A DNA stretch of 64,000 nt from Fodinicurvata sp. EGI_FJ10296 (GTDB lineage Bacteria > Pseudomonadota > Alphaproteobacteria > DSM-16000 > Inquilinaceae). The stretch is taken from positions 496,001 to 560,000 of the forward strand of contig NZ_JBFCVL010000002.1 of the NCBI RefSeq assembly GCF_040712075.1, given 5' to 3'. The position numbers were made by a program, and so were the translations under genes. How positions within the stretch are numbered: position 1 is the first letter of the stretch; every line of letters begins with the position of its first letter. Under the pieces are notes generated by a model. The model ran no database searches. It saw only the letters and a list, made by a program, of their open reading frames with translations, and was not told where the DNA came from. This document shows, piece by piece, positions 10,505 to 20,108 of this stretch.

Positions 10505-10749
10505 GGACTTCGCTGACTTGGTTCGGGTTCACGTTCGGGAGGATCAATGCCCTACCGGCCGGCACGACTTCACCAACGCATCCCAGCCGACACTGTGGGA
10601 TGCGATGCGGCCTCCACTGCGCTAATGTGATCCATCGCTGCAATGATGGGATTCATCCATACCCGTTCGCGCACTGCGTGACAAGGAATGCCGACGCAAA
10701 TTCGGCGACGAGCGCCGCCGTCATCCCCCAATACTGGAGATACGAAATC

Positions 10750-11538
10750 ATGTCGTCCGATCGCCCACATAGAACCAGGAGCGCGCCGCCGCTCCATGGC
10801 GCCGTCGACAAGGATGAGATCGACCGATTCGACCGCATTGCCGCAGAATGGTGGGATCCGCGCGGCAAATTCCGGCCGCTGCACGCCATGAACCCGACCC
10901 GGGCCGCCTATGTGCGCGATCGCTTGTCGCCCCTTTCGCCGGAGGGTGCGGAACCCGGCGTCGCGCAGCCGTTGTCGGGCTTGCGGCTTCTGGACGTCGG
11001 CTGTGGCGGCGGACTGCTTGCCGAATGCCTTGCCCGGTGGGGGGCCGACGTCGTCGCCATCGACGCCGGCACCGAGGCGATCGCCGTCGCACGCCGTCAC
11101 GCGCAGGATCAGGGGCTTGCGATCGACTACCGATGCTTGACCGCAGATGTTCTGGCCGAAGAGGACGGCAACTTCGACGGCGTCACCGCCCTGGAGGTTA
11201 TCGAACACGTCCCGGACCCCGCCCGGTTCTGCAACGAACTGGCGTCGCTGGTGCGGCCGGGCGGGCGGGTCGTCATGAGCACGCTCAACCGGACCCGGAC
11301 CAGCTTTCTCACCGCCATCGTCGGGGCCGAATACGCGCTGGGATGGCTGCCGCGCGGCACCCACGACTGGAACAGATTCCTGAAGCCGAGCGAACTTGCC
11401 GCCATGCTGCGCCGCAGTGGCCTTGTGGTGGAGGATACGGCCGGGCTTCGCCCTGATACGCCGACCGGGCGCCAGTGGCGGCTTTCGCGGTCGTCGATGT
11501 CGGTCAACTACCTGATTTCCGCGGCCAGGCCGGATTAG
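10750..11538 (+). CDS. ubiG: bifunctional 2-polyprenyl-6-hydroxyphenol methylase / 3-demethylubiquinol 3-O-methyltransferase
   Basis: SAM-dependent O-methylations of ubiquinone synthesis. 262 residues from the ATG preceding [13 protein letters not shown]; the longer upstream reading is not UbiG-like. Hallmarks are [22 protein letters not shown] near the N-terminus (UbiG-specific AxxWWD), motif [14 protein letters not shown], and [11 protein letters not shown]. Divergent partner of lysC, a common arrangement in this class. Confidence 0.95.
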   Translation: MSSDRPHRTRSAPPLHGAVDKDEIDRFDRIAAEWWDPRGKFRPLHAMNPTRAAYVRDRLSPLSPEGAEPGVAQPLSGLRLLDVGCGGGLLAECLARWGADVVAIDAGTEAIAVARRHAQDQGLAIDYRCLTADVLAEEDGNFDGVTALEVIEHVPDPARFCNELASLVRPGGRVVMSTLNRTRTSFLTAIVGAEYALGWLPRGTHDWNRFLKPSELAAMLRRSGLVVEDTAGLRPDTPTGRQWRLSRSSMSVNYLISAARPD

Positions 11539-11704
11539 CCTAAGGGTGTGGAACGGGGCGGTACCGCACCGAAACGCGTTGGATATTATCTCTTTTTCAA
11601 CGAATTCGGCGCTAAAGCGATCCTGGGTGTTCCTTGTCAGAAATTCCCAATGGCAGGGTCAGGCCATACCCGTTCAATCCGTCGGCAGAGGAAATGACCA
11701 GAAG

Positions 11705-13414
11705 ATGCAGGCCCTCAAAAATTTGCGAATCCGGGCACGGTTGCTGATCGGTTTCGGCACAATACTCGCACTGATGATTGTTCTGACGATCGTCGCTATC
11801 TCGCAAGTCAATCAGATTTCCACCAGTCTTGCGGTCGTCAACGACGTCAACAGCGTAAAACAGCGTTACGCTATCAATTTCCGTGGCAGCGTTCACGACC
11901 GCGCCATCGCATTGCGGGATGTCGTGTTGATGGAGGACGGAGCCGACCGGCAGGCTGCTCTGGACGAAATCGATGCCCTCGCCTCCAACTACGCCGACGC
12001 CGCAGTCTCCCTCGACCGCATGTTTGCCGAGCGTGATGACGTGACCGCCGGGGAGCGGGCCATTCTGGGTGATATCAAAGCCATCGAGGCCAGGACGCTG
12101 CCGTTGATCGAGACCGTCATCGATGCGCGGCTCGGCGGAGACCATGATACCGCGCACGCCACTCTCATCGATGATGCCCGCCCGGCATTCGTGGACTGGC
12201 TGGCTGCCATCAACCGGTTCATCGATCTTCAGGAAAACATGAACGCCACAATCGCTGATGAGACACGGTCGGTGGCGCAGAACTTCCTGTTCCTGATGAT
12301 CGTTGCCACCGCATTGGCGCTCGCGGTCGGCGGCTTGCTGGCCTGGTGGATCATTCACTCCGTGACGCCGTTGCGGCAATTGACGGCCAGTGTGCTCCGT
12401 CTCGCCCGCGGTGATCTTTCCGTTGATGTGCCGGCATCGACCAGCCGGGACGAGGTCGGCGAGATCATCGGCGCGGTCCACATCTTCAAGGGCAACGCCG
12501 TCGAAGCCGAGGAAATGCGGCGCCAGCAGGTCCTGCAGCAGGAACAGGCCGAGGAACAGAAGGCCGCAGCCATGGAACGAATGGCGGCGACCGTCGAACA
12601 GGAAACCCGGCAGGCGGTCGACAAGATCGCTCAGAAGACCAACCGGTTGAACGATTCTGCCGACGAGATGGTGGCGTCGGCGCAGAAAGTCTCGACCAAT
12701 GCCGAGAGCGTGTCGGCCGCCTCGCAGACGTCGATCACCAATGCCTCGACCGTGTCCGGCGCCTCGGAGGAATTGACGGCCTCGATCAGGGAGATCACGC
12801 GCCAGATCGAGCAGACGACACAACTCACCAGCAGGGCATCGCATACCGGACAGACGGCGGAAGAGACGATGGCGTCGCTGCAATCGGCTGTCGGACGTAT
12901 CGGCGAAGTCGCGTCGATTATCGGGGATATTGCCGGGCAGACCAATCTTCTGGCCCTGAACGCCACAATCGAGTCGGCACGCGCTGGCGAAGCCGGCAAG
13001 GGCTTCGCGGTCGTCGCACAGGAGGTGAAGAACCTGGCGACTCAGACGGGGCAATCGACCGAGGAAATCAGCCGCCAGATCGCCGAAGTGCAAACGACAA
13101 CGCAGGAGGCCGTCGATGCCGTCAAGGCCATGATCGATGGCATTCGTCAGATAGACGATGTCAGCGCCTCTGTCGCAGCGGCAGTGCGCGAGCAGGACAA
13201 CGCCACCAGCGAAATCGCCCGCACAATTGCGGAAACCGCCGCATCGTCATCGGATGTGTCGACCCGGATCGCCGAGGTTGCTCGCGAGGCCGAGCGGAAT
13301 ACGGAATGGGCCGAAACCGCAAAGAGCATTGGCCGCGACGTCGAGGCCAATATCGAAGTTCTGCGCGAAACGCTCAACCGTGTGGTCAGAGAAGCATCGA
13401 CAGACGCCGCCTGA
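11705..13414 (+). CDS. methyl-accepting chemotaxis protein
   Basis: Membrane chemoreceptor coupling a periplasmic signal to CheA/CheW. 569 residues from the ATG at [14 protein letters not shown], which has GAGGAA ten bases upstream; the in-frame GTG further up gives an unlikely leader. TM1 ~10-32, a four-helix-type periplasmic domain ~33-190, TM2 ~195-218, a HAMP domain ([18 protein letters not shown]), then a long coiled coil. The conserved hairpin tip reads [21 protein letters not shown]. No CheR-tethering pentapeptide is seen at the C-terminus (ends REASTDAA). Ligand unknown; an orphan receptor with no che genes nearby. Confidence 0.95.
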   Translation: MQALKNLRIRARLLIGFGTILALMIVLTIVAISQVNQISTSLAVVNDVNSVKQRYAINFRGSVHDRAIALRDVVLMEDGADRQAALDEIDALASNYADAAVSLDRMFAERDDVTAGERAILGDIKAIEARTLPLIETVIDARLGGDHDTAHATLIDDARPAFVDWLAAINRFIDLQENMNATIADETRSVAQNFLFLMIVATALALAVGGLLAWWIIHSVTPLRQLTASVLRLARGDLSVDVPASTSRDEVGEIIGAVHIFKGNAVEAEEMRRQQVLQQEQAEEQKAAAMERMAATVEQETRQAVDKIAQKTNRLNDSADEMVASAQKVSTNAESVSAASQTSITNASTVSGASEELTASIREITRQIEQTTQLTSRASHTGQTAEETMASLQSAVGRIGEVASIIGDIAGQTNLLALNATIESARAGEAGKGFAVVAQEVKNLATQTGQSTEEISRQIAEVQTTTQEAVDAVKAMIDGIRQIDDVSASVAAAVREQDNATSEIARTIAETAASSSDVSTRIAEVAREAERNTEWAETAKSIGRDVEANIEVLRETLNRVVREASTDAA

Positions 13415-13443
13415 TTGCGAGACCGCGAAAAATACGAAAATAT

Positions 13444-13482
13444 GCCGCATAAGATGTCGCGTCGATTGACATCTTATGCGGC
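13444..13482. terminator. perfect 15-bp inverted repeat between convergent genes
   Basis: GCCGCATAAGATGTC, nine-base loop, then its exact reverse complement. It sits 29 bases after the chemoreceptor stop and 44 bases before the end of the convergent DUF1178 gene. The position suits a bidirectional transcript end, but there is no T-run on either strand, so it is not a textbook intrinsic terminator. It could be a 3' stabilising hairpin. Confidence 0.55.
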
Positions 13483-13526
13483 GCACTCGTGATCAGCGAT
13501 TACTGAACGCCATCAATAGCCCGCCG

Positions 13527-14087
13527 TCAGGAGTCAGACCTGGTCGGCCATGGAATTTGCGAGATCTCGATTCCCTCGTCTGCCAGTTCCTCAGCCTCGT
13601 CGGCGGACGCTTCGCCATAGATCCCGCGTTTGTCGGCCTGCCCGTGGTGAATTCGCCGCGCCTCGTCCGCAAAGCGGTCGCCGACATAGTCACAGTTCGA
13701 TTCGACGTGGCGCTTGATCGCATACAGCATCTCGCGAAGCCGATCACCAGACACCATCGAACGCGCGCTTTCCCCCTCACGCAGCGATTTTTCGCCCGAA
13801 GAAGGAACGGAGTCGGTATTGTGGCCGGTCGATCGCCGTCCTTCATCCGGGGTCTGGCTCGCCGCCACTTCATGGCCGGACTGCAGATCAGACGGCGGGC
13901 CGGAATCGCGGTCCTGTGTCATGCGGCGTGCTATGCTCGGCGCCATCGGCGCCTTTCGGATCGACCGGTCGCCGCAGGACGGGCACTCTATGACACCGGC
14001 CGCAGCCTGAGTCTCGTAGGTGGCACCATCGCGGAACCAACCGTCGAACTCGTGATCCTGCCGGCATTTCAGCGAGAACTTGATCAT
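13527..14087 (-). CDS. DUF1178 family protein
   Basis: Small conserved proteobacterial protein of unknown function; 186 residues from MIKFSLKC, the typical family opening. An upstream in-frame ATG would run through grxC and is rejected. A CPSCG pair together with the Cys near residue 8 suggests a zinc knuckle. A polar linker in the middle is followed by the conserved helical C-terminal half (LREMLYAIKRHVESNCDYVG, and a DEARRIHHG segment). It follows grxC by 40 bp; in related genomes the two flank a carbon-nitrogen hydrolase gene, which is not here. Confidence 0.88.
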   Translation of the reverse strand: MIKFSLKCRQDHEFDGWFRDGATYETQAAAGVIECPSCGDRSIRKAPMAPSIARRMTQDRDSGPPSDLQSGHEVAASQTPDEGRRSTGHNTDSVPSSGEKSLREGESARSMVSGDRLREMLYAIKRHVESNCDYVGDRFADEARRIHHGQADKRGIYGEASADEAEELADEGIEISQIPWPTRSDS

Positions 14088-14127
14088 TCCACATCCACCC
14101 GTCCTGGCCGTTTCCTGGCACCAGGAC

Positions 14128-14409
14128 CTATTGAGCGTTGCCGGCCAAAGTGCTGCCGGCCAATAAGGGATCCAGGCGGCCCTGCCGGTCCAGTGCGAAC
14201 AATTCATCGCAGCCACCGACATGAGCATCACCGACGAATATCTGCGGCACCGTCCGCTTGCCGCCGGCGCGGTCTATCATCTCTTTCTTGCGTCCGGCAT
14301 CGCTGAAGACATCGATCTCGTCAAAACTCACGCCCTTGTCGGAAAGGAGTTTCTTTGCCCGTGCGCAAAAGGAACAAAACGGGCTGGAATAGACAGTAAC
14401 AGGTACCAT
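14128..14409 (-). CDS. grxC: glutaredoxin 3
   Basis: Dithiol oxidoreductase reduced by glutathione; keeps ribonucleotide reductase and other thiols reduced. 93 residues, a single thioredoxin fold. The active site is SPFCSFCARAK, i.e. CSFC rather than the usual CPYC. The cis-proline loop is KRTVPQIFVG, and the GSH-binding GGCDEL segment is intact. The Ser-Phe spacer may shift redox potential but both cysteines are present. Confidence 0.95.
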   Translation of the reverse strand: MVPVTVYSSPFCSFCARAKKLLSDKGVSFDEIDVFSDAGRKKEMIDRAGGKRTVPQIFVGDAHVGGCDELFALDRQGRLDPLLAGSTLAGNAQ

Positions 14410-14543
14410 GAGGTCGGTTTTCCATTTTCGTCAAATCGGTTGCTCTTACGATATATAGGCGCGATGGGCCGGCAAATAAACACCGCCGGTCGGGAACAGT
14501 GGCCATAAGAGTGTCCGCGCCGGGTCCCGTCGAATGGCCGGGC

Positions 14544-15284
14544 TCAACCGCTGGCCAGCGGCACCCGTGCCACCGTCAGAACGTCAACAGCGGACGCGCC
14601 CGCCGCAAGCATGGCTCGTGTTGCGGCCTCGACCGTCGCGCCGGTCGTCATGACGTCATCGATCAGCACGATCCTGCTGCCCGTGACCAGACGACGATAT
14701 CGGTCGGGCACGACAAAGGCGCCCTGAACGTTCCGCCGGCGGCCGGCAGCGCTGTGTTTTCCCTGCGGTGTCGTTCGCCGACGGCGGGTCAGGCTCCCCC
14801 AGCAGACCGGCACCCCGGCCTTGTCGGCAATTCGCGCCGCAAGCCGCGCCGATTGGTTATAGCGTCTCGCCAACAATCGCCATCGGTGAAGCGGGATGGG
14901 CACGATCCAGTCGGCACCGGCCAGCAGATCGGCCCCCGCAACCGCGGTCCATGGCGCGACCGTTGCCGCAATGTCCGGGCGGTCGCCGTGTTTGAACGGC
15001 AGAACCAGCCGCCGGCTGGCGTCATCATAGTTGAGGGCTGCCCGTGCGCGCTCAAAGGGCGGCGGGCGGGCCAGGCAAGCGCCACAGCAGACCTCGCCCT
15101 GGAAGCCCGCGATCTCGAAAGCCAGTCCACACCTTTCACAAAAGGGCGACGTTATGAACGACAGGCTTCCCCAGCAGGCGGGACATACACCGGGCCCACC
15201 GGTCACGATTGCCGCACACATGGCACAGCGAACCGGAAAGAGAAAATCGATCGCAGCCCACGCCCATCGGCGCGGCAACAACAT
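14544..15284 (-). CDS. comF: ComF family phosphoribosyltransferase-like protein
   Basis: ComF/GntX-type protein linked to DNA uptake in competent bacteria, biochemical role unsettled. 246 residues from MLLPRRWAWAAIDFLFPVRC, whose ATG has AAGGGGG seven bases upstream. A further ATG 60 bases up lacks a ribosome site. N-terminal zinc ribbon (CAMCAA, CPACW, CERCG, CCGAC), then a type I PRTase domain with the PRPP loop VLIDDVMTTGATVEAA. Upstream of grxC and divergent from the methyltransferase gene. Confidence 0.92.
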   Translation of the reverse strand: MLLPRRWAWAAIDFLFPVRCAMCAAIVTGGPGVCPACWGSLSFITSPFCERCGLAFEIAGFQGEVCCGACLARPPPFERARAALNYDDASRRLVLPFKHGDRPDIAATVAPWTAVAGADLLAGADWIVPIPLHRWRLLARRYNQSARLAARIADKAGVPVCWGSLTRRRRTTPQGKHSAAGRRRNVQGAFVVPDRYRRLVTGSRIVLIDDVMTTGATVEAATRAMLAAGASAVDVLTVARVPLASG

Positions 15285-15472
15285 TCGTTGCCCCCTTTCC
15301 AATCCGCCTCCCTCCGATCGCCACCGGTGTCGAATATCGACCATTTTTTCTCGCTACGAAATTGTTTTTCGCGTTTAACGCGCATCTTTACGGCTGTTGC
15401 CGAGCAGATGATTGAAAGCGTGCTCGCGACTGACCATAGTGGCGTCATGATCAATCTTCCGACCCATACTCC

Positions 15473-16411
15473 ATGATGGCCGATGCTCAGATGGCCGTCT
15501 TCGACCGTCGTCGCGTCCGTCACCATCGTGACCGGGCCGCAGCCGGGTTCGATGGCTTTGCGTTTCTGTTCGACCATGTCGCCGACGCGCTGAAGGATCG
15601 CCTTCTGGATGTGCGCCGCGATTTCCGGCGCGCCCTGGATATCGGGTCCCGGCATGGCGGCCTGGGAGAGGCGCTCACCGGCCACCGCGGCATCGAGACC
15701 GTCTTCCAGATCGATCTTTCTCCAAAGATGGCCGGGATCGCGGCCGCCACCGGCCGGCCAACCGTCGTCGGCGACGAGGAATGGCTGCCGTTTGCCCCCG
15801 AATCCATGGATCTCGCGGTCAGTGCGCTGTCGCTACACTGGGTCAACGACCTGCCCGGCGCCCTGGTCCAGATCAATCACGCCCTGAAACCCGACGGTTT
15901 GTTCATGGGCGCGATGCTCGGCGGTGACACCCTGATCGAGCTGCGCGAGACGATCCTTCGGACCGAAATGGACATGCTGGGCGGCGTCAGTCCGCGTCTG
16001 TCACCCCTGGCGGAAATACGGGACGCCGGCGGGCTGCTTCAACGGGGCGGATTCGCTCTGCCCGTTGCCGACGCCGAAACCGTGACCGTCACCTATCAAA
16101 ATGCGTTCGCCTTGTTCCGGGATCTGCGTGGCATGGGCGAGACGCAGGCGGGTCTGCATGCCAATGCCGCCATTCCGCCCCGAACTTTCTGGCCCGAGGT
16201 CGCCCGGCGCTACACCGAACAATTCGCCGGGTCCGACGGACGCATCCCGGCGACGTTCCAGATCCTCTACCTGACCGGCTGGGCGCCCGATGAAAGCCAG
16301 CCCAAGCCCCTGCAGCCGGGAACCGCAAGCTCCCGCCTGGCCGATGCGCTGAGGACCACGGAGATACCAGCAGGCGATCCGCTCGGCCCGCGACCGGGAA
16401 TGACGGAATAA
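15473..16411 (+). CDS. class I SAM-dependent methyltransferase, BioC/NDUFAF5-like
   Basis: 312 residues. Motif I is ALDIGSRHGGLGEAL, followed by VFQIDLSPKMAG; post-I DEEWLPFAPESMDLAVSALS and the LHWVNDLPGAL segment match BioC and the mitochondrial complex I factor NDUFAF5. The C-terminal half (GMGETQAG and an FQILYLTGWAP segment) is typical of the alphaproteobacterial NDUFAF5 branch. Motif I has Ser-Arg-His where many methyltransferases have G-C-G-T-G. No bio gene is next to it, so a NDUFAF5-like role is at least as likely as biotin synthesis. Confidence 0.85.
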   Translation: MMADAQMAVFDRRRVRHHRDRAAAGFDGFAFLFDHVADALKDRLLDVRRDFRRALDIGSRHGGLGEALTGHRGIETVFQIDLSPKMAGIAAATGRPTVVGDEEWLPFAPESMDLAVSALSLHWVNDLPGALVQINHALKPDGLFMGAMLGGDTLIELRETILRTEMDMLGGVSPRLSPLAEIRDAGGLLQRGGFALPVADAETVTVTYQNAFALFRDLRGMGETQAGLHANAAIPPRTFWPEVARRYTEQFAGSDGRIPATFQILYLTGWAPDESQPKPLQPGTASSRLADALRTTEIPAGDPLGPRPGMTE

Positions 16412-16432
16412 CGAGCAGGACCGACCAGAGTC

Positions 16433-16876
16433 TCAGAGCATGTCCCGGATCATGGCCACCAGCGGGATATCAGCCGCGGGCATGGGATAGTCCCCCATCC
16501 TTGCGGGTCTGACCCAGGCCAGTTCCTGCCCTTCGCACGGCGTTGGGGTACCCCACCAGCGTCGGCAGGCAAACACCGGCATGAGCAGATGAAAGTCGTC
16601 ATAAGCATGCGACGCAAATGTCAGTGGGGCCAGACAGCTCTCTTTCGTGTCAATCGCCAATTCTTCGTGCAGTTCGCGGATCAGCGCCTGTTCGGGCGTC
16701 TCACCGTTGTGAACCTTGCCTCCGGGAAACTCCCACAGTCCGGCCATGGGTTTGCCGGGCGGACGCCGCGCAAGCAGAACGCGCCCGTCGATATCGACCA
16801 GGGCTACGGCGGACACCAGGATCATCGGCCTGGGCGTTCCCCCGTTGCGATCGGACTCTTTGGCTCGGCCGATCAT
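16433..16876 (-). CDS. mutT: 8-oxo-dGTP diphosphatase (MutT, Nudix)
   Basis: Removes oxidised guanine nucleotides from the pool. 147 residues from an ATG whose first bases overlap the upstream acetyltransferase stop (ATGA), which favours this start over ones further up. The Nudix box runs from GGKVHNGETPEQAL to the metal-binding RELHEEL. Upstream MAGLWEFPGGK matches MutT family members. Part of a parvulin-argJ-GNAT-mutT run. Confidence 0.93.
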   Translation of the reverse strand: MIGRAKESDRNGGTPRPMILVSAVALVDIDGRVLLARRPPGKPMAGLWEFPGGKVHNGETPEQALIRELHEELAIDTKESCLAPLTFASHAYDDFHLLMPVFACRRWWGTPTPCEGQELAWVRPARMGDYPMPAADIPLVAMIRDML

Positions 16877-17484
16877 GTGGGGCATACGCCGGCGCTGTCG
16901 GTACTTACCCACAGCGCGTAACGCTCCCTGCTCAGCACGAATCGCGGGCATTCGACGGTCTTGCCGATCGGCACGAAATGCCCGGTCTGAACGCCGTCGG
17001 CCACCAAACCGGCCTTCATCAGCACGCGTTGCGAGCGCGAATTGTCAGGAAGTGCCGTCGCCCAGACCATTTCCATGCCAATATCGCCAAATCCGAAGTC
17101 GAGCATCGCCAGCGCCGCCTCGGTACCCAGGCCATGGCCCCACACGTTGGGCGTGAACCAGTACCCAAGTTCCCGGACCCTCAGCGACCGCGCCGGATCC
17201 GCCCGCAATCCGACAGCGCCGACCAGATCGGTACCGCCGGCGGTCTTTTTCAGGATCGCGAATTGATGGTCGATGCCACTGTTCCAGTCACGCACGGTCC
17301 TGTCGATCCAGCCACGGGCATCGGCCAGAGAATAGGGATAGGGAACCTGAGCCAGCCATCTGACCACCTCCCAGTCGTCGATGAGACGGTGAACGGCTTC
17401 GGCGTCCGACGGCCTGTATCTGCGCAGAACCAGGCGGCTTGTCTCCAGCACCTCCCGCAGGGGCTGCGATGGATCCTGCACCAT
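16873..17484 (-). CDS. GNAT family N-acetyltransferase (RimJ/RimL type)
   Basis: 203 residues from the ATG eight bases after argJ; the longer reading would overlap argJ by 58 bases. The fold opens LETSRLVLRRYRPSDAEAV and contains the RimJ/L-type ELGYWFTPNVWGHGLGTEA, the acetyl-CoA-binding beta4-alpha3 segment, and NSRSQRVLMKAG. Substrate unknown: ribosomal protein N-termini, other proteins or a small amine are all possible. Co-transcription with argJ does not by itself show a role in arginine synthesis. Confidence 0.88.
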   Translation of the reverse strand: MVQDPSQPLREVLETSRLVLRRYRPSDAEAVHRLIDDWEVVRWLAQVPYPYSLADARGWIDRTVRDWNSGIDHQFAILKKTAGGTDLVGAVGLRADPARSLRVRELGYWFTPNVWGHGLGTEAALAMLDFGFGDIGMEMVWATALPDNSRSQRVLMKAGLVADGVQTGHFVPIGKTVECPRFVLSRERYALWVSTDSAGVCPT

Positions 17485-17492
17485 GGCCGGGT

Positions 17493-18743
17493 TCAGCTTC
17501 TGTAGTCGGCGTTGATCGATATGTACCCGTGGGTCAGGTCGCAGGTCCATACCGTAGCAGAGCCGTCGCCGATGCCGAGATCGACGTCGATCTCGATTTC
17601 GCTGCCCTTCATGTGCGCCGCAACCGGTCCCTCGTCATAACCCTCGACCCTCTCGCCGTCGCGGGCGATGGCGATGCCGCCGATACCGATCGTCAGACGA
17701 TCGCGGTCGGCACGTTCGCCTGCCTTGCCGACTGCCATGACGACTCGGCCCCAGTTGGGGTCTTCGCCGGCGATGGCGGTCTTGACCAGTGGCGAATTGG
17801 CGATCGCAAGGGCAACCCGGCGGGCCGAAGCCGCCGAATCCGCGCCAGTCACCGCTATCTGGATGAATTTCGATGCACCCTCGCCGTCGCGGACAATCTG
17901 CTGGGCCAGATCGCGCATGACCGATTCAAGCGCCTGTCGAAATCCCGCCAGGGCTGGCGAGCCCGGGCTTTGCGCCGGTGGGTTGCCGGCTTGCCCCGTC
18001 GCTGCAAGCAGAACCGTATCGGATGTCGAAGTGTCGCTGTCGACCGTGATGGCGTTGAACGTCCGATCCGTCAGCTCCGTCAGCAGCGCGGACAGGACCG
18101 GTGCCGGTATTGCGGCATCGGTGAAAAGGAACCCCAGCATCGTGGCCATATCGGGGGCGATCATGCCGCTGCCCTTGGCGATGCCGTTGATCGTGACCGT
18201 GACTCCGCCGATCTCGGCGCTGGCTGTCGCCGCCTTGGCGAATGTATCGGTAGTACGGATTGCCTCGGCCGCCTCGGGCCATGCTTCGCCGCTCTGTCCG
18301 GCGACCAGACCCGGCAGCGCCGCCGTGATGCGCTCGTCCGGCAATTGCTCGCCGATGACACCGGTCGAGGCCAGCATGACATCTTCCGGTTTACAGCCGA
18401 TCTGCTCGGCCGCGGCAACCGCGGTTCGTCGTGCGGCCGATGCGCCGGCACGGCCGGTAAAGGCGTTGGCGTTGCCGGAATTGACCACGATCGCCTTGGC
18501 CCCGCCTGTCGCCTCGCCGTTTGCAAGGCATGCCCGACACCAGTCGACCGGCGCCGACGGGCAGAGCGAGCGCGTGAGAACGCCGGCGAGCGAGGTGCCC
18601 GGCGCCATGACGGCGAGCAGGAGATCGGTAACGCCGGATTTTTTAATGCCCGATGCCGTCGAAGCAAGCGTCACGCCCGCGATTGGAGGCAAATCCGGCA
18701 TCTTTGCAGGCGCCAGAGGCGACCGGGGTGGAACCATGGCCAT
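17493..18743 (-). CDS. argJ: bifunctional glutamate N-acetyltransferase / amino-acid acetyltransferase
   Basis: Recycles the acetyl group from N-acetylornithine to glutamate and can also use acetyl-CoA, so it starts and closes the cyclic arginine pathway. 416 residues from MAMVPPRSPLAP, whose ATG has GGAG eight bases upstream. The self-cleavage site with the nucleophile Thr is in KGSGMIAPDMATMLGF, and the oxyanion-hole STGVIGE is present. The C-terminus ends SINADYRS, as in the family. Downstream of the parvulin gene but separated from it by a strong terminator. Confidence 0.96.
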   Translation of the reverse strand: MAMVPPRSPLAPAKMPDLPPIAGVTLASTASGIKKSGVTDLLLAVMAPGTSLAGVLTRSLCPSAPVDWCRACLANGEATGGAKAIVVNSGNANAFTGRAGASAARRTAVAAAEQIGCKPEDVMLASTGVIGEQLPDERITAALPGLVAGQSGEAWPEAAEAIRTTDTFAKAATASAEIGGVTVTINGIAKGSGMIAPDMATMLGFLFTDAAIPAPVLSALLTELTDRTFNAITVDSDTSTSDTVLLAATGQAGNPPAQSPGSPALAGFRQALESVMRDLAQQIVRDGEGASKFIQIAVTGADSAASARRVALAIANSPLVKTAIAGEDPNWGRVVMAVGKAGERADRDRLTIGIGGIAIARDGERVEGYDEGPVAAHMKGSEIEIDVDLGIGDGSATVWTCDLTHGYISINADYRS

Positions 18744-18836
18744 GACGGGGTCTCCATAAGACGGGCGCTGGACAACAGGGGTGCTGCCGAACAGGTCAGC
18801 CAGGAAAGAGAAGCGCCTTGTCGACAACGCTTCAAC

Positions 18837-18880
18837 AAAAAAAATGCCTGCGCCCGGGGGAGAACGACCCGGGCGCAGGC
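18837..18880 (-). terminator. rho-independent terminator after the parvulin gene
   Basis: A perfect 13-bp stem (GCCTGCGCCCGGG and its complement) with a nine-base loop. On the minus strand it is followed after one base by eight T. It lies ~90 bases past the stop of the parvulin gene and ~90 bases before argJ, so it should separate the two transcripts. Confidence 0.9.
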
Positions 18881-18966
18881 TATCGGCGGAAATGGATCAC
18901 GATCACGGTACCGAGGAAACGCTACCCCGGATGGCAGACCGGATCCATTTCACGCGGTCGACCCGA

Positions 18967-19854
18967 TCAGGGAAGCGGCGCGGCGCCAGGTGCCGGAGCC
19001 GGCGCGGCGTCCTGGTCGATTTCGTTGCCCTCACCATCATAGAGAATGATTTCGGAGTCTGATTGAAGATCGGCGATCACATCCTGGATGATCTGACGGG
19101 TGGCCTGCTGTTCCACCTGGGCGCGGATTTCGTCCAGAGCGGGCTGTTCGGCCGTGCGCTTGTCTTCAACCAGGATTACGTGCCAGCCGAATTGCGTCTC
19201 GACCGGCTCCGCGGTGTAGGAACCCGCCTCAAGGCCGAAGGCCGCTTCGGCGAATCCCGGCACCATGTCACCCTGTGCGAACCAGCCCAGGTCGCCGCCG
19301 CTTTCGCCTGTCGGGCCTGTGGAAAGTTCACCTGCCAGTTCGGCGAAATCCTCGCCCTCGTCCAGCCGGCCGATGGCGGCCTCAGCCTCTTCGCGGCTTT
19401 CGACCAGGATGTGCCGTGCGGAGACTTCTTCCTGCGGCGGGCTGGCCTCCATCATCGTGTCATAGGTTTCCTGGACCACGTCGTCGGTCATCCGCTCTGA
19501 GATGGCCTGATCGATCCATACCTCTTGAACGATCTGTTCCTCGACCTGCTGAAGCCGTTCCTGAACGGCCTCGGAGTCTTCCAGGCCTTCGGCATAGGCA
19601 CGCTCGGCGATCAGCTTGCCGGTCGCCAGTTGCTCGGCCAGCATCGGGATCAGCATCTCCCGGGGCATCTGCTGAGCCTGCTGCGGCAGTCCCGCCATCG
19701 CGGCCTCGACCTCCGACAGCATAACCTCCTGGCCGTTCACTTCGGCAACGACCCGGTCATCCTGTGCCAGTGCCGGGGTAGCGGTCGTGCCGGCCATCAT
19801 GGCGCCGGCAATCAGCGTACCGAGGGCGGCGTTTCGAACGGTTCTCGCGATCAT
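18967..19854 (-). CDS. periplasmic parvulin-type peptidylprolyl isomerase
   Basis: Folding chaperone/PPIase of the SurA/PrsA/PpiD group. 295 residues from an ATG with AAGGAG five bases upstream; the longer in-frame reading lacks this. A Sec signal peptide runs from MIARTVRNAALG to a TPALAQ cleavage site near residue 31. The N-terminal SurA-like helical region (~35-140) precedes the rotamase domain (SARHILVESREEAE, then SGGDLGWFAQGDMVPGF and FGWHVILVED). An acidic/Pro-Ala tail ends the protein. Similar proteins commonly lie near secA and argJ in this class. Confidence 0.93.
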   Translation of the reverse strand: MIARTVRNAALGTLIAGAMMAGTTATPALAQDDRVVAEVNGQEVMLSEVEAAMAGLPQQAQQMPREMLIPMLAEQLATGKLIAERAYAEGLEDSEAVQERLQQVEEQIVQEVWIDQAISERMTDDVVQETYDTMMEASPPQEEVSARHILVESREEAEAAIGRLDEGEDFAELAGELSTGPTGESGGDLGWFAQGDMVPGFAEAAFGLEAGSYTAEPVETQFGWHVILVEDKRTAEQPALDEIRAQVEQQATRQIIQDVIADLQSDSEIILYDGEGNEIDQDAAPAPAPGAAPLP

Positions 19855-20108
19855 TAGTGCTCCTTGGTGCAGTTTGGCGGCCACGTCCGACGCGCCCGCC
19901 GATCGACCCCGGACAACGGTATGAAGCCTCGCCAGGTGGCGGGGCATCGATCCGAAGACCGCGGATGTGATGCGAGATAAAGCATACAAGCCAAATTGGG
20001 GCAATACATGGACCGTAAGGTGCCCGAATCTTGGAAACATCTTGTCCGGCGGCGCACAAGATGTTGTATAGGCCGGACGGTGACACCCCAACGGCTTAGC
20101 GCCAATTC

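Noticed and set aside
16873..18743. argJ and the acetyltransferase as a single arginine pathway operon with a second acetylglutamate synthase
   Set aside because: The GNAT protein matches RimJ/RimL-type enzymes rather than ArgA, so proximity alone is not evidence of an arginine role.
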